NCBI GenBank assembly: GCA_017962495.1
Contig: JAGCVH010000060.1
Coordinates: 1 to 41,023 of the forward strand
Length of the DNA: 41,023 nucleotides
Direction of reading: 5' to 3'
Source: Bacteroidaceae bacterium
GTDB lineage: Bacteria > Bacteroidota > Bacteroidia > Bacteroidales > Bacteroidaceae
The notes under the pieces are model-generated. The model had not been told where the DNA came from. It worked only from the letters and a program-made list of their open reading frames with translations, and did no database searches. A program made the position numbers and the translations under genes. This document shows positions 8,441 to 17,272 of this stretch, piece after piece; position 1 is the first letter of the stretch; the number at the start of each line of letters is the position of its first letter.

Positions 8441-9736
8441 ATGATTTTAGAGCAGTTATATGCCATTTATAGGCAACACCCAGTGGTGACTACCGACAGC
8501 CGTCGTTGTCCTGTCGGCTCTATGTTCTTTGCTCTCAAGGGAGAGACTTTCGATGGCAATCAGTATGCTTCGAAAGCCCTGGAGGCAGGTTGTGCTGTTG
8601 CAGTGGTTGATGATGCGAGCGTGGCTTGTGACGAACGCTTCATGCTGGTTGACAATGTGTTGGAAACCTTGCAACAATTGGCCCATTACCATCGCGAACA
8701 GTTGCCTGGCAAGATGATAATCCAGATTACCGGAACCAATGGTAAGACCACAACCAAGGAACTCGTCTCCTCTGTCCTCAGTCAGATTGGTCCTGTGCAG
8801 TGGACGCAAGGCAACCTGAACAACCACATCGGTGTACCTTTGACACTGCTCACCCTGAAGGACGACGATGGTTTTGGCATCATCGAAACGGGTGCGAACC
8901 ATCCTGGAGAGATTGCTCAGTTGAGTGCAATCGTTGACCCCGACATGGGGCTGATTACCAACGTCGGACGTGCTCATCTGGAAGGTTTTGGGTCGTTTGA
9001 GGGCGTAAAGAAGACCAAAGGTGAACTCTATGACTACATCCGCAGTCACAATAAGATAGGAATCTTCCTGAATGCTTCTGAAGAGAATCTCGTGGCTATG
9101 GCTGGCAATATGCCTGCCGTTAGATACGGTTTGACAGGGACACCTGGTGCTGAAGTGTGGGGTGAGGTGGTGGAATACAATCCGTTCGTGAAATTCCGCT
9201 ATCGTCAGGAACATACCCAGTGGCACACGGTGCAGACACACCTGATTGGCGCTTACAACATCCACAACCTGATGGCGGCTGTAGCCGTGGGCATGCAATT
9301 TGGCGTACCTTTCAGCCTGATAAACGAGGCTCTTGCCAACTATCAACCCACCAATAACCGAAGCGAATTTAGGGATACTGGACGCAACCAACTGATTATC
9401 GACGCCTATAATGCCAATCCTACCTCCATGTCGGCCGCTCTCGACAACTTCCAACAGATATGTGCAGATCGGAAGATGATGATTCTTGGCGATATGGGCG
9501 AGCTGGGTCAGGACAGCAGTGCCGAACACCAACGTGTAGTGGATAAAGCACGCGAAAGTGGGGCAGAAGTGTGGCTTGTGGGCAAGAATTTTGCCCAGAC
9601 GAAGCATGATTTTCGAACTTTTCGCGATGTGGAAGACGTTAAACAAGAGCTAAAAGCCCATCCTCTCGAGGGGCGAACCATACTCATCAAGGGCAGTAAC
9701 AGCACACGACTGTATCAATTGCCCGAATTCTTATGA
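8441..9736 (+). CDS. murF: UDP-MurNAc-tripeptide--D-Ala-D-Ala ligase
   Basis: MurF adds D-Ala-D-Ala to the UDP-MurNAc tripeptide, the last cytoplasmic step of peptidoglycan precursor synthesis. The product has the Mur N-terminal 'HPVVTTDSRRCPVGSMFFAL' block, the ATP-binding 'ITGTNGKTTTKEL' (about residue 97), 'IIETGANHPGEI', and the ligase C-terminal 'DAYNANPTSM' motif. The frame could start at 8396, but the 15 extra residues are not family-like and the promoter box at 8411 lies inside them. The start at 8441 (MILEQLYAIY, 431 residues) fits the family. The PL11 gene follows after 48 nt with no clear promoter of its own. Confidence 0.95.
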   Translation: MILEQLYAIYRQHPVVTTDSRRCPVGSMFFALKGETFDGNQYASKALEAGCAVAVVDDASVACDERFMLVDNVLETLQQLAHYHREQLPGKMIIQITGTNGKTTTKELVSSVLSQIGPVQWTQGNLNNHIGVPLTLLTLKDDDGFGIIETGANHPGEIAQLSAIVDPDMGLITNVGRAHLEGFGSFEGVKKTKGELYDYIRSHNKIGIFLNASEENLVAMAGNMPAVRYGLTGTPGAEVWGEVVEYNPFVKFRYRQEHTQWHTVQTHLIGAYNIHNLMAAVAVGMQFGVPFSLINEALANYQPTNNRSEFRDTGRNQLIIDAYNANPTSMSAALDNFQQICADRKMMILGDMGELGQDSSAEHQRVVDKARESGAEVWLVGKNFAQTKHDFRTFRDVEDVKQELKAHPLEGRTILIKGSNSTRLYQLPEFL

Positions 9737-9784
9737 TTCACAATCGGTTAACGCCGAAAATATAGAACAAATTAACTAACCAAT

Positions 9785-12700
9785 ATGAAAAGATTAAGCA
9801 TCTTGTTGCTATTGCTCGTGGGCGTAGCAAACGTTCAACTCTCTACTTTTGAGTTTCAACTGGGCCTTGTCCAGGCACAGCGTGTGACCGACAAACTCGA
9901 TCGTGGACTTGTGGCTGTGCCCAGTTCGTCGGGTGGAAACCTCGTCAGTTGGCGCATCTTTGCCGAAGAGTACTATGGTGTTACATATAACCTGTATGCA
10001 AACGGAGCATTGGTGGGTTCAAAACTGAAGGCATCGAACTACAACCATTCGTCAGGAAGTGCCACTACGAAATATCAGGTGGCAGCCGTAGTGAATGGTG
10101 TGGAACAGGAAAAGAGTGCCGAAGTAACGCGTTGGAACGATGGTTTCAAGCAATTTGCAGTGGCAAGAGTGGTGGACCGCAATGGGGCTGACGCCACCTC
10201 AGAGTATATCATCAACGACATCTCTTTGGGTGATGTGGACGGCGATGGCATTACGGAGTTTCTCGTGAAGCGCAACTATGGCGGCGACGTGCGTAATCCA
10301 AGCAATAAAACCAGGTTCCATCACTATGAATGTTACAACCTGAAGGGCGAACGCCTGTGGTGGATGGATATGGGTCCCAACATGATGGCAGGTGCTGATG
10401 AACAGTGGGACATCGTCATGTTCGACTGGGATCAGGACGGCAAGGCCGAATGCCTGCTTCGTGGTGCTGACAATATGATAATCCACATGGCCGATGGTAC
10501 GACTAAAACGATAGGTTCAGCATCGGTTGACACGCGTTGGAGTGGTATGGAATTCACCAGCAGTGGGAATGAGTATCTCCTCTATCTGGAAGGTGCTACA
10601 GGTAAGCCGTACAACCTCAGTGGAAATGAGAATTCTCCCTGGATTTCCTATCCGCTTCCTCGCGGAAACGACACCGACTGGGGAAGTGGAATCGTGGGTC
10701 ACCGTTCTACAAAGCACTATTTCGGAGCACCTTTCCTCGATGGTCGCAATCCCTACATCTTCCTCGGGCGAGGTTGTTATACGAAGCACCATATGAAAGC
10801 CTTCAGTGTTGATCGCGAGACGCACAAGCTGACCCAATACTGGGAGTGGAGTAATAATGGCGGTTGGGAAGACCCTTGGTATGGCAATGGTTATCACAAC
10901 TTTGGCATTGCCGATGTCGATGAAGACGGACGCGACGAGATTGTGTTCGGTTCGATGGTTATCGATGACAACGGCAAGGGACTTTCCACCACAGGCCTCG
11001 GACACGGCGATGCCCAGCATTGTGGCGATTTCGATCCCTACCGCAAGGGACTGGAATTCTTCGCTTGCAACGAGGACGAGCCGAACAATAACTATCGCAA
11101 TGCCACTACCTCGAAGATTTACTACCGTTCGAAAGGTACTGCTGACGACGGTCGTGGCTTGATGGGTAATTTCTCCAACTCCTTCCCTGGTTGCATGGGA
11201 CGTTCTGTCAACTCGGGCCTCTTCTCCTCAGTTGCCGACAAGGAACTCACGGGTAGTAATGTGCCTGCAACTGGTGGAACGAACGATGGACTTTTCTGGA
11301 GTCATCTGAATTTCCGTATCTATTGGACGGGCGACCTTATTGAGGGCATTCTTGACAGTCCTGGCACAGAACGAGAGGCTGTGGTGTGGACGACTACTGG
11401 CGGACGCGTGTTCCAGTCGAATGGTTGTAAACTCAATAACGATTCGAAGAACAATCCATGTGCTCAAGGTGACATTATCGGCGACTGGCGTGAGGAAATC
11501 GTTTTACGCACGACAGATAATGCTTATATCCGCATCTACACAACTCCCATCTCCACCACCTATCGCATCCCGACTCTGTGGCACGACCATCAGTATCGCA
11601 ACGCAATGGTTTGGCAATGTATGGGTTATAACCAACCGCCTCATACGAGTTTCTTCCTTGGCCAAATGGAAGGTATCACTGTGGCTCCTCCTCCATATAC
11701 GATGACAGGTCGCACGGAAATCAAGAACGGCGGCACTATCTCTACGGCAAACCAAGGTCAGCACGTAATGGTGTGCGAGACCAATGATACAAAGGTGACT
11801 GTCACCGATGGTGCAAATCCTGATGTGGCAACATTCAACGTGCCTTCGTGGGTACAAGGTACCAACAGCAATAAGACCGATGGAACGGCAGTCATCAACT
11901 ACAAGTATTACACTTGTACGGTTACGGGTGGCGCTTTCACCGGAGGAATGACGTTGGCTAAGCAGGGCGACGGTATCCTTGTATTGCCGAAGGTGGACAT
12001 GACCTACACTGGTCCTACCAACGTGTGGGCAGGCACACTCACCTTTGATGGTAAGTTAACGGAAAGCACTTTGTGGCTCAATCGCCATACTACGCTCAAC
12101 AGCAACGGAGGAACTTTCCGTTCTATAAAGGCCGACTATGGTTCTTCCGTTTGTCCGACAGGTGTTGTCAACACGGATTCTTTGATGCTTAACTTTGGTT
12201 CTCGTTTGAAACTGAATGCCTATAGCGATGGGCTGAAGATTGACCAAATCAATGCCCAATTGCTCAACATCGAAGTCAAGTCCACGACTGTTTGGCAACA
12301 GTATGGTCCTCGATACCTCTCTCCCGTACTTGAAATCGTCGTGCATGGTGAGAACGGTTCTTCGCAGTTGGCTTCAGGCAAGTACCTGATTGGTGAGATG
12401 GGGACCATCAAAGGCAACATCAGCAACATCAAGATTGAAGGTATAAACGGACAAAAGGCAAAATTGACGGTTGAGGAGAACAAGTTGTATCTGAACATTG
12501 AGGGAATTCGCGATGCAGGTATAGTGTACTGGACGGGTAGTGAAAACACGACGTGGAACTATGCCGATGCCGAGAACTTCCAGAACATCGAGGGAGAGAA
12601 GGACATCTTCGTTTCAGGTGATAAGGTTGTCTTCGACGATGCTGCTTCGAAGTTCAGCGTGTCTTTGACAGGAGATCTCGACCCCGATACCGTTATTGTT

Positions 12701-14341
12701 AACAGCTCAAAGTCATATACCTTCACCGGTACGGGTAAGCTTACAGGTAAAGCTTCGCTCGTGAAGCGAGGCTCTGGCACACTGACCATCTCCAACGACA
12801 ACACCTACACGGGTGCTACCATCATCAGTGGTGGAACTGTCAAGGTAAGTAATCTGAGTAACGATGTAAAGGCTTACGGAAATCTTGGTGCAGTGAATAC
12901 GTCGAACCAGAAGTTTATCATTGAGAATGGTGCCGTTCTGCAAACGACAGCAGCAGTGGAGACGGGGACACCTATTCGCGTGCGTACTGACGAAGGTGGC
13001 GTTATCAACAACTCTGCTGACTTCAGTGCCGACAAGCCCATTGTAGGAACTCTGCTTGAGAAACGTGGTTCGGGTACATTGCTGTGCTTTGATACCAACA
13101 CCCTTTCGAAGTTGGTTCTTGTGCAAGGTGCTGTTGCTGAGCGTAAGGGCAATGCCGCTTCCACCATCGAACTCCAGGGTGGAACACTTTGGGACGACAC
13201 ACAATCTACGACACACGCCATTGTGGTTCCAAAGGGTAAGTCGGCAACATGGCAACTGACGAATACTTATTACACGAATTACACCAACAAACTGACGGGT
13301 GAAGGTACGCTGACAGTTGTTCCGCGTAACACCGTTAGTCGTGTTCGTATCTCTGGTGACTGGTCGAAGTTTGAGGGTACGGTTAAACACACAAACACCA
13401 GCATTTGGCTTCCCTTTGACTGCACATCAGGAATGCCTCATGGCACACTCGATATTGCCGCAGGTTGTGGTGTGACGAATGTGGCAAAGGCAATGACCAT
13501 TGGTGCTGTGACGGGTTCTGGTTCGCTGAATCATCCTGTCTCGAACTTCCAGAACCAAACGGCCGTCAGTGGTAGCAACACATGGAACATCGGAAACTCC
13601 GATGGACACGATTTCACCTTTGCTGGACTTATCCACGACGATGGAGGTAGCAACAAGTCGTTGTTCAACAAAGTAGGTACTTGCAAGATGACGTTCACGG
13701 GTAGTGGTGACTTCACTGGTGCATGTCGAGTAAATGCAGGAGAACTTTGTCTCAATAGCGCTAAGTCCGACATCATGCTTGGTAAGAGCACACTGACTGT
13801 TGCCAAGGGTGCAATCCTAAGTGGTAGGGGTACGTTGGGCAATAGTTCTACCACCATAACAGGAACGATTCGGAGTGGTATCACTGAGACCAATTCGGCT
13901 GGAAACTTGAACTTCAGTGGTGGTAATCTAACCATCAACGGAACGGTTCAAACTTATATTGGCGCAAGGTCGTCGTTTAGTAAGTTTACTAACATTGGAA
14001 CTTTGAAACTCGGAGGCACTCTCGTTGTTCGTGGTAAGGAGGATTTGGCTTTGAGCGAAGGCGATGAGATTAAGATTTTCGATGCTTCCTCCATTACTGT
14101 TGTCGACGGACTTGCATTCGACCTCTGTTCGCCCAATCCCGCACTTGGCTTGACTTGGGACACTTCTCGTCTTTCTGAGGGAATCCTTGTCGTAGGTCCT
14201 GCTCCAGTGGGTATCCTGAGCATCAATGCCAGCGAACTCGACAATGCTGATATCTACACGATAAATGGTGTGAAGTTGCAGCAGCGACCCACTCGTCCCG
14301 GCATCTATGTGATTAATGGCAAGAAAATGCAACTGAGGTAA
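9785..14341 (+). CDS. Secreted PL11 rhamnogalacturonan lyase with autotransporter-type repeats
   Basis: This is a 1518-residue secreted protein. After a signal peptide (cleavage near residue 32, 'VQA-QRV') comes a polysaccharide lyase family 11-like beta-propeller, about 33-635. It starts 'RVTDKLDRGLVAVPSS' and has Asp-rich calcium-type blades such as 'LGDVDGDGITEFLVKR' and 'GIADVDEDGRDEIVFG'. PL11 enzymes cut the rhamnogalacturonan I backbone by beta-elimination. The C-terminal 850 residues are beta-rich and hold autotransporter-associated strand repeats at about 720-755, 978-1022 ('KRGSGTLTISNDNTYTGAT') and 1292-1328. The end 'IYTINGVKLQQ…GIYVINGKKMQLR' is a Prevotella-style C-terminal tail, possibly a sorting signal. 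The signal peptide contains a dispersed-repeat-like stretch (9832-9862). The lyase assignment is good; the tail function is inferred. Confidence 0.9.
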   Translation: MKRLSILLLLLVGVANVQLSTFEFQLGLVQAQRVTDKLDRGLVAVPSSSGGNLVSWRIFAEEYYGVTYNLYANGALVGSKLKASNYNHSSGSATTKYQVAAVVNGVEQEKSAEVTRWNDGFKQFAVARVVDRNGADATSEYIINDISLGDVDGDGITEFLVKRNYGGDVRNPSNKTRFHHYECYNLKGERLWWMDMGPNMMAGADEQWDIVMFDWDQDGKAECLLRGADNMIIHMADGTTKTIGSASVDTRWSGMEFTSSGNEYLLYLEGATGKPYNLSGNENSPWISYPLPRGNDTDWGSGIVGHRSTKHYFGAPFLDGRNPYIFLGRGCYTKHHMKAFSVDRETHKLTQYWEWSNNGGWEDPWYGNGYHNFGIADVDEDGRDEIVFGSMVIDDNGKGLSTTGLGHGDAQHCGDFDPYRKGLEFFACNEDEPNNNYRNATTSKIYYRSKGTADDGRGLMGNFSNSFPGCMGRSVNSGLFSSVADKELTGSNVPATGGTNDGLFWSHLNFRIYWTGDLIEGILDSPGTEREAVVWTTTGGRVFQSNGCKLNNDSKNNPCAQGDIIGDWREEIVLRTTDNAYIRIYTTPISTTYRIPTLWHDHQYRNAMVWQCMGYNQPPHTSFFLGQMEGITVAPPPYTMTGRTEIKNGGTISTANQGQHVMVCETNDTKVTVTDGANPDVATFNVPSWVQGTNSNKTDGTAVINYKYYTCTVTGGAFTGGMTLAKQGDGILVLPKVDMTYTGPTNVWAGTLTFDGKLTESTLWLNRHTTLNSNGGTFRSIKADYGSSVCPTGVVNTDSLMLNFGSRLKLNAYSDGLKIDQINAQLLNIEVKSTTVWQQYGPRYLSPVLEIVVHGENGSSQLASGKYLIGEMGTIKGNISNIKIEGINGQKAKLTVEENKLYLNIEGIRDAGIVYWTGSENTTWNYADAENFQNIEGEKDIFVSGDKVVFDDAASKFSVSLTGDLDPDTVIVNSSKSYTFTGTGKLTGKASLVKRGSGTLTISNDNTYTGATIISGGTVKVSNLSNDVKAYGNLGAVNTSNQKFIIENGAVLQTTAAVETGTPIRVRTDEGGVINNSADFSADKPIVGTLLEKRGSGTLLCFDTNTLSKLVLVQGAVAERKGNAASTIELQGGTLWDDTQSTTHAIVVPKGKSATWQLTNTYYTNYTNKLTGEGTLTVVPRNTVSRVRISGDWSKFEGTVKHTNTSIWLPFDCTSGMPHGTLDIAAGCGVTNVAKAMTIGAVTGSGSLNHPVSNFQNQTAVSGSNTWNIGNSDGHDFTFAGLIHDDGGSNKSLFNKVGTCKMTFTGSGDFTGACRVNAGELCLNSAKSDIMLGKSTLTVAKGAILSGRGTLGNSSTTITGTIRSGITETNSAGNLNFSGGNLTINGTVQTYIGARSSFSKFTNIGTLKLGGTLVVRGKEDLALSEGDEIKIFDASSITVVDGLAFDLCSPNPALGLTWDTSRLSEGILVVGPAPVGILSINASELDNADIYTINGVKLQQRPTRPGIYVINGKKMQLR
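9832..9862. repeat. TTCAACTTTC-like repeat inside the PL11 signal peptide
   Basis: The bases GTTCAACTCTCTACTTTT followed by GAGTTTCAACT resemble the GTTCAACTTTCAACT-type spacer repeat seen as its complement between leuC and leuD (34000-34028). Here it is translated as 'VQLSTFEFQL' and lengthens the signal peptide between the hydrophobic core and the cleavage site. Confidence 0.5.
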
Positions 14342-14362
14342 TCTGTTGCATAACGATAACAA

Positions 14363-14403
14363 AAACCGCCTGCCTCCAATCGGGAAGCAGGCGGTTTCTT
14401 TAT
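14363..14403. terminator. Bidirectional terminator between the PL11 gene and lpd
   Basis: An 11-bp perfect stem, AAACCGCCTGC (14363-14373) with GCAGGCGGTTT (14387-14397), has a 13-nt loop. The stem ends in A-run/T-run on both sides. It lies between convergent genes, so it can serve both. Confidence 0.88.
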
Positions 14404-14414
14404 GCGTATTGCAC

Positions 14415-15797
14415 TTAAGCTTCAGCAGCAGCAAGTAAGATTTCGCTGAGCGAGGGATGAGCGTGTACGGTGTCGGCAATATCGTGGATTGTGGCACCAA
14501 GACGCATAGCCAGCGTGGCCTCGTGAATGAGGTCACTGGCGTGAGCGCCAAGGATGTGACATCCCAATATCTTGCCCTCATTGTCGGTCAGAATCTTTAC
14601 CAATCCGTCTTCAGCCTCCATCGCCAAGGCTTTGCCATTGGCGCGATACATCGACTTGTGGGTCTGGTATTCGATACCTGCTTCCTCCAATTGCTCTTCC
14701 GTCTGTCCCACCATAGCGGCCTCGGGAACTGTGAACACAGCACTGGGTACAATCAATTCTTCATTCTTGACTTTTGAGTCTTCATGTAGAATGTGCTTCA
14801 ACGCAATCCTGCCTTGTGCCGAAGCCGCATGGGCCAGTTGGATGAGACCATTGACGTCTCCGATGGCGTAGATGCCAGGAACGTTGGTTTGCATATGTCC
14901 GTCCACTACGATTCCGCGTGGTGTGGTCTCAATACCCACGTCTGCAAGGTTCAGGGAGTCGAGGTTTGCAGCACGCCCTACGGCCATCAGTACCACATCG
15001 GCCTCCACACTTTGTAACTTACCCTTCTCTTCAAAATCAACCTTGAGGACTTTCTCCCCTTCTTCAGAGGGAGCGGGGGAAGTTATGGCTTTTGCAGCAG
15101 CACTCGTGTGGAATTCTATGCCACGTTTCTTGAGGCTTGTGCGAAGGCGTTTTGCCAGATCTCGGTCGAATAAGGGTAGAACCTCCTTGCAGAATTCAAT
15201 CACTGTCACCTGCGAACCCAAGGCCTGGAAGATGCTTGCAAACTCCAAGCCGATGACACCTCCACCAATGATAGCGAGGCGTTGGGGTAGGGTGGTGAGA
15301 TTCAGCATCTCAGTGCTGGTAAGCACACCTTCGGCATGAGCCCCTGGGATGGGAAGGAACTTCGTCACACTACCTGTAGCAATGATGATGTGGGGAGCTG
15401 TAAACTCATTGTCCATTGTCCATTGTTCATTGTCCATTGTCCGTATTGCCACCGTGTGGCTGTCAACGAACTTAGCTTCGCCCTCCACCAGAGTAATCCC
15501 CGGTGTCTTCATCAATTGTGCTACACCCGCTTTCAGTTTATCCACCACTTCGTTCTTCCTTGCAATAGCTTCTGCCAAGTACTCCGATGATTTCCCACCC
15601 TCTCCTTGGGAAGGGGCTGGAGGTAGGCTCTCTGCCGAATGGCACAAGCATTTGGTAGGGATGCAACCTGCATTGAGGCATGTGCCACCCAAGTGCTCCC
15701 TTTCAATGACAACTACCTGCAAACCCGCTTTCGCGGCTCGCACTGCAGTTTCGTATCCACCAGGACCAGCGCCTATGATGATTAGGTCAGTATTCAT
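14415..15797 (-). CDS. lpdA: Dihydrolipoyl dehydrogenase (E3/L-protein)
   Basis: This flavoprotein reoxidises the dihydrolipoyl group of GcvH with NAD+. The 460-residue product has the FAD-binding 'IIGAGPGGYETAVRAAKAG', the redox-active disulfide 'GGTCLNAGCIPTK', the NAD-binding 'IIGGGVIGLEFASIF' and the C-terminal active-site 'HAHPSLSEILLAA'. Its ATG overlaps the gcvPB stop by 4 nt, so it is the last gene of the glycine cleavage operon and probably the dedicated L-protein. It is odd that four stretches look like in-frame copies of dispersed intergenic repeats: 'PPAPSQGEGG' (15594-15632), 'TMDNEQWTMDNEF' (15407-15442), 'PAPSEEGEK' (15052-15082) and 'EDSKVKNEELI' (14755-14785). All fit surface-loop positions and keep the frame. 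Confidence 0.95.
   Translation of the reverse strand: MNTDLIIIGAGPGGYETAVRAAKAGLQVVVIEREHLGGTCLNAGCIPTKCLCHSAESLPPAPSQGEGGKSSEYLAEAIARKNEVVDKLKAGVAQLMKTPGITLVEGEAKFVDSHTVAIRTMDNEQWTMDNEFTAPHIIIATGSVTKFLPIPGAHAEGVLTSTEMLNLTTLPQRLAIIGGGVIGLEFASIFQALGSQVTVIEFCKEVLPLFDRDLAKRLRTSLKKRGIEFHTSAAAKAITSPAPSEEGEKVLKVDFEEKGKLQSVEADVVLMAVGRAANLDSLNLADVGIETTPRGIVVDGHMQTNVPGIYAIGDVNGLIQLAHAASAQGRIALKHILHEDSKVKNEELIVPSAVFTVPEAAMVGQTEEQLEEAGIEYQTHKSMYRANGKALAMEAEDGLVKILTDNEGKILGCHILGAHASDLIHEATLAMRLGATIHDIADTVHAHPSLSEILLAAAEA
14755..14785. repeat. In-frame dispersed-type repeat in lpd (1)
   Basis: The plus strand reads CAATTCTTCATTCTTGAC then TTTTGAGTCTTCA, the low-complexity ATTCTTCATTCTT class that also occurs at 37277-37305. 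It is translated in lpd as 'EDSKVKNEEL'. Confidence 0.5.
15052..15082. repeat. In-frame G-rich dispersed repeat in lpd (2)
   Basis: TCTCCCCTTCTTCAGAGGGA followed by GCGGGGGAAG matches the CTCCCC…GGGG class found between genes of this operon. It is translated as 'SPAPSEEGEK'. Confidence 0.6.
15407..15442. repeat. In-frame ATTGTCC repeat in lpd (3)
   Basis: Four successive copies of a 9-nt CATTGTC/TCATTG unit (CATTGTCCATTGTC, CATTGTTCAT, TGTCCATTGTCC). They are translated as 'TMDNEQWTMDNE'. Such units otherwise look like intergenic spacer repeats. Confidence 0.75.
15594..15632. repeat. In-frame G-rich dispersed repeat in lpd (4)
   Basis: CCACCCTCTCCTTGGGAAGG followed by GGCTGGAGGTAGGC is a CTCTCC…GGGG inverted pair. 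It is translated as 'LPPAPSQGEGG' just after the active-site disulfide region. Confidence 0.65.
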
Positions 15798-17272
15798 AAA
15801 GCCTTAAATGTAAACTTCGGTTCCTTCACTGCCTTCACATCGTCCATACGACGGACGGGAGTGTCGTGAGGTGCTGTCTTCAGCAGTTGTGGGTCGGACT
15901 TGGACTCCTCGGCAATCTTCTTCAGCACCGCGATAAAGTCGTCCAACGTCTCCTTACTTTCCGTCTCCGTAGGCTCAATCATCATGGCCTCGTGGAACAG
16001 AAGCGGGAAGTAAATGGTGGGTGCATGGAAGCCATAGTCGAGCAGACGCTTCGCCACATCAAGGGTGGTAACGTGATTCGAATCGTGATGGTCGCCTCCA
16101 TACTCCTCGCGCAAACCATCAAAGACAAACTCGTGCTTGCACACCGTGTCGATGGGTAGCTCGTAGTGACTGCGTAGGCTCTCCTTGATGTAGTTGGCAT
16201 TCAGCACACTCAGTTTTCCCGCCATGGGGATGTTCTCCTTACCCAGAGAGAGCAGGTAGGCATAGGCTCGAATGATGATGCCGAAGTTGCCCAAGAAGAA
16301 CGAAACATAGCCCAGTGACTTGTCGTCGCAGTGGAGGTCGTAATCTTTTGAGTCTTTAACGACTACATTGGGATTCGGCAGGAACTGTTCCAGACCTTTG
16401 CGAACACCCACAGGACCACTGCCCGGTCCACCACCACCATGAGGTGTGGAGAAGGTCTTGTGCAGGTTGATGTGCATCACGTCGAAGCCCATATCGCCAG
16501 GACGGCATACGCCCAGCATCGGGTTCAGGTTAGCTCCGTCGTAATACATCAGTCCTCCGCACTCATGCACGAGGCGTGCAATCTCTGGAATCTTGGTCTC
16601 AAACAATCCCAACGTATTGGGGTTGGTCATCATCATCCCCGCAATGTCAGGACCGAGCAAAGGTTTCAGTGCCTCCACGTCAACAGTTCCATTTGCCAAC
16701 GATTTCACCTCCACAATCTGCAATCCACATACTGCAGCAGATGCAGGGTTGGTTCCGTGGGCGGAGTCGGGAACGATAATCTTTGTACGAGCGAGGTCGC
16801 CCCTGCTCATATGGTACTGGCGAATCACCATCAAGCCTGTCAGCTCTCCATGAGCTCCGGCATAGGGATTCAGTGTGAATCGACTCAGACCTGCTATTTC
16901 GGCCAATGTCTTTTGCACTTCATCATACAACTTCAAACTACCTTGCGCGTACTTGGCAGGTGTCAGAGGATGCATGTTGAAACCTGGCATCTGACACAAT
17001 TCCTCGTTCAACTTTGGATTGTACTTCATAGTGCAACTACCCAGTGGATAGAAGCCTGTGTCCACGCCAAAGTTGTTGTTCGACATATTGGTATAGTGAC
17101 GCACTACTGTCAGCTCGTCGCACTCAGGCAAAAGTGTTTCGGTCTGGCGCAGAGCATTTGCGCCCAGGTCGTTCACTTTGTATCCCTCAAATTCGTTCTT
17201 GGGCAACGAATAGCCCACGCGACCTTGCTTTGAAAGTTCGAATATCAACTTTCCATAGTATGTTCTGTTCAT
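15794..17272 (-). CDS. gcvPB: Glycine dehydrogenase (decarboxylating) subunit 2
   Basis: This is the C-terminal half of the PLP-dependent P-protein, which decarboxylates glycine and passes the aminomethyl group to GcvH. The 492-residue product carries the PLP-lysine motif 'INLHKTFSTPHGGGGPGSG' (about residue 270) and 'PDSAHGTNPASA'. It overlaps gcvPA upstream and lpd downstream by 4 nt each (ATGA), indicating translational coupling. In Bacteroidota the P-protein is often a single long chain; here it is split into A and B subunits. Confidence 0.97.
   Translation of the reverse strand: MNRTYYGKLIFELSKQGRVGYSLPKNEFEGYKVNDLGANALRQTETLLPECDELTVVRHYTNMSNNNFGVDTGFYPLGSCTMKYNPKLNEELCQMPGFNMHPLTPAKYAQGSLKLYDEVQKTLAEIAGLSRFTLNPYAGAHGELTGLMVIRQYHMSRGDLARTKIIVPDSAHGTNPASAAVCGLQIVEVKSLANGTVDVEALKPLLGPDIAGMMMTNPNTLGLFETKIPEIARLVHECGGLMYYDGANLNPMLGVCRPGDMGFDVMHINLHKTFSTPHGGGGPGSGPVGVRKGLEQFLPNPNVVVKDSKDYDLHCDDKSLGYVSFFLGNFGIIIRAYAYLLSLGKENIPMAGKLSVLNANYIKESLRSHYELPIDTVCKHEFVFDGLREEYGGDHHDSNHVTTLDVAKRLLDYGFHAPTIYFPLLFHEAMMIEPTETESKETLDDFIAVLKKIAEESKSDPQLLKTAPHDTPVRRMDDVKAVKEPKFTFKAL

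Noticed and set aside
8456-9646. 396-codon minus-strand ORF
   Set aside because: Antisense to murF, with no recognisable domain.
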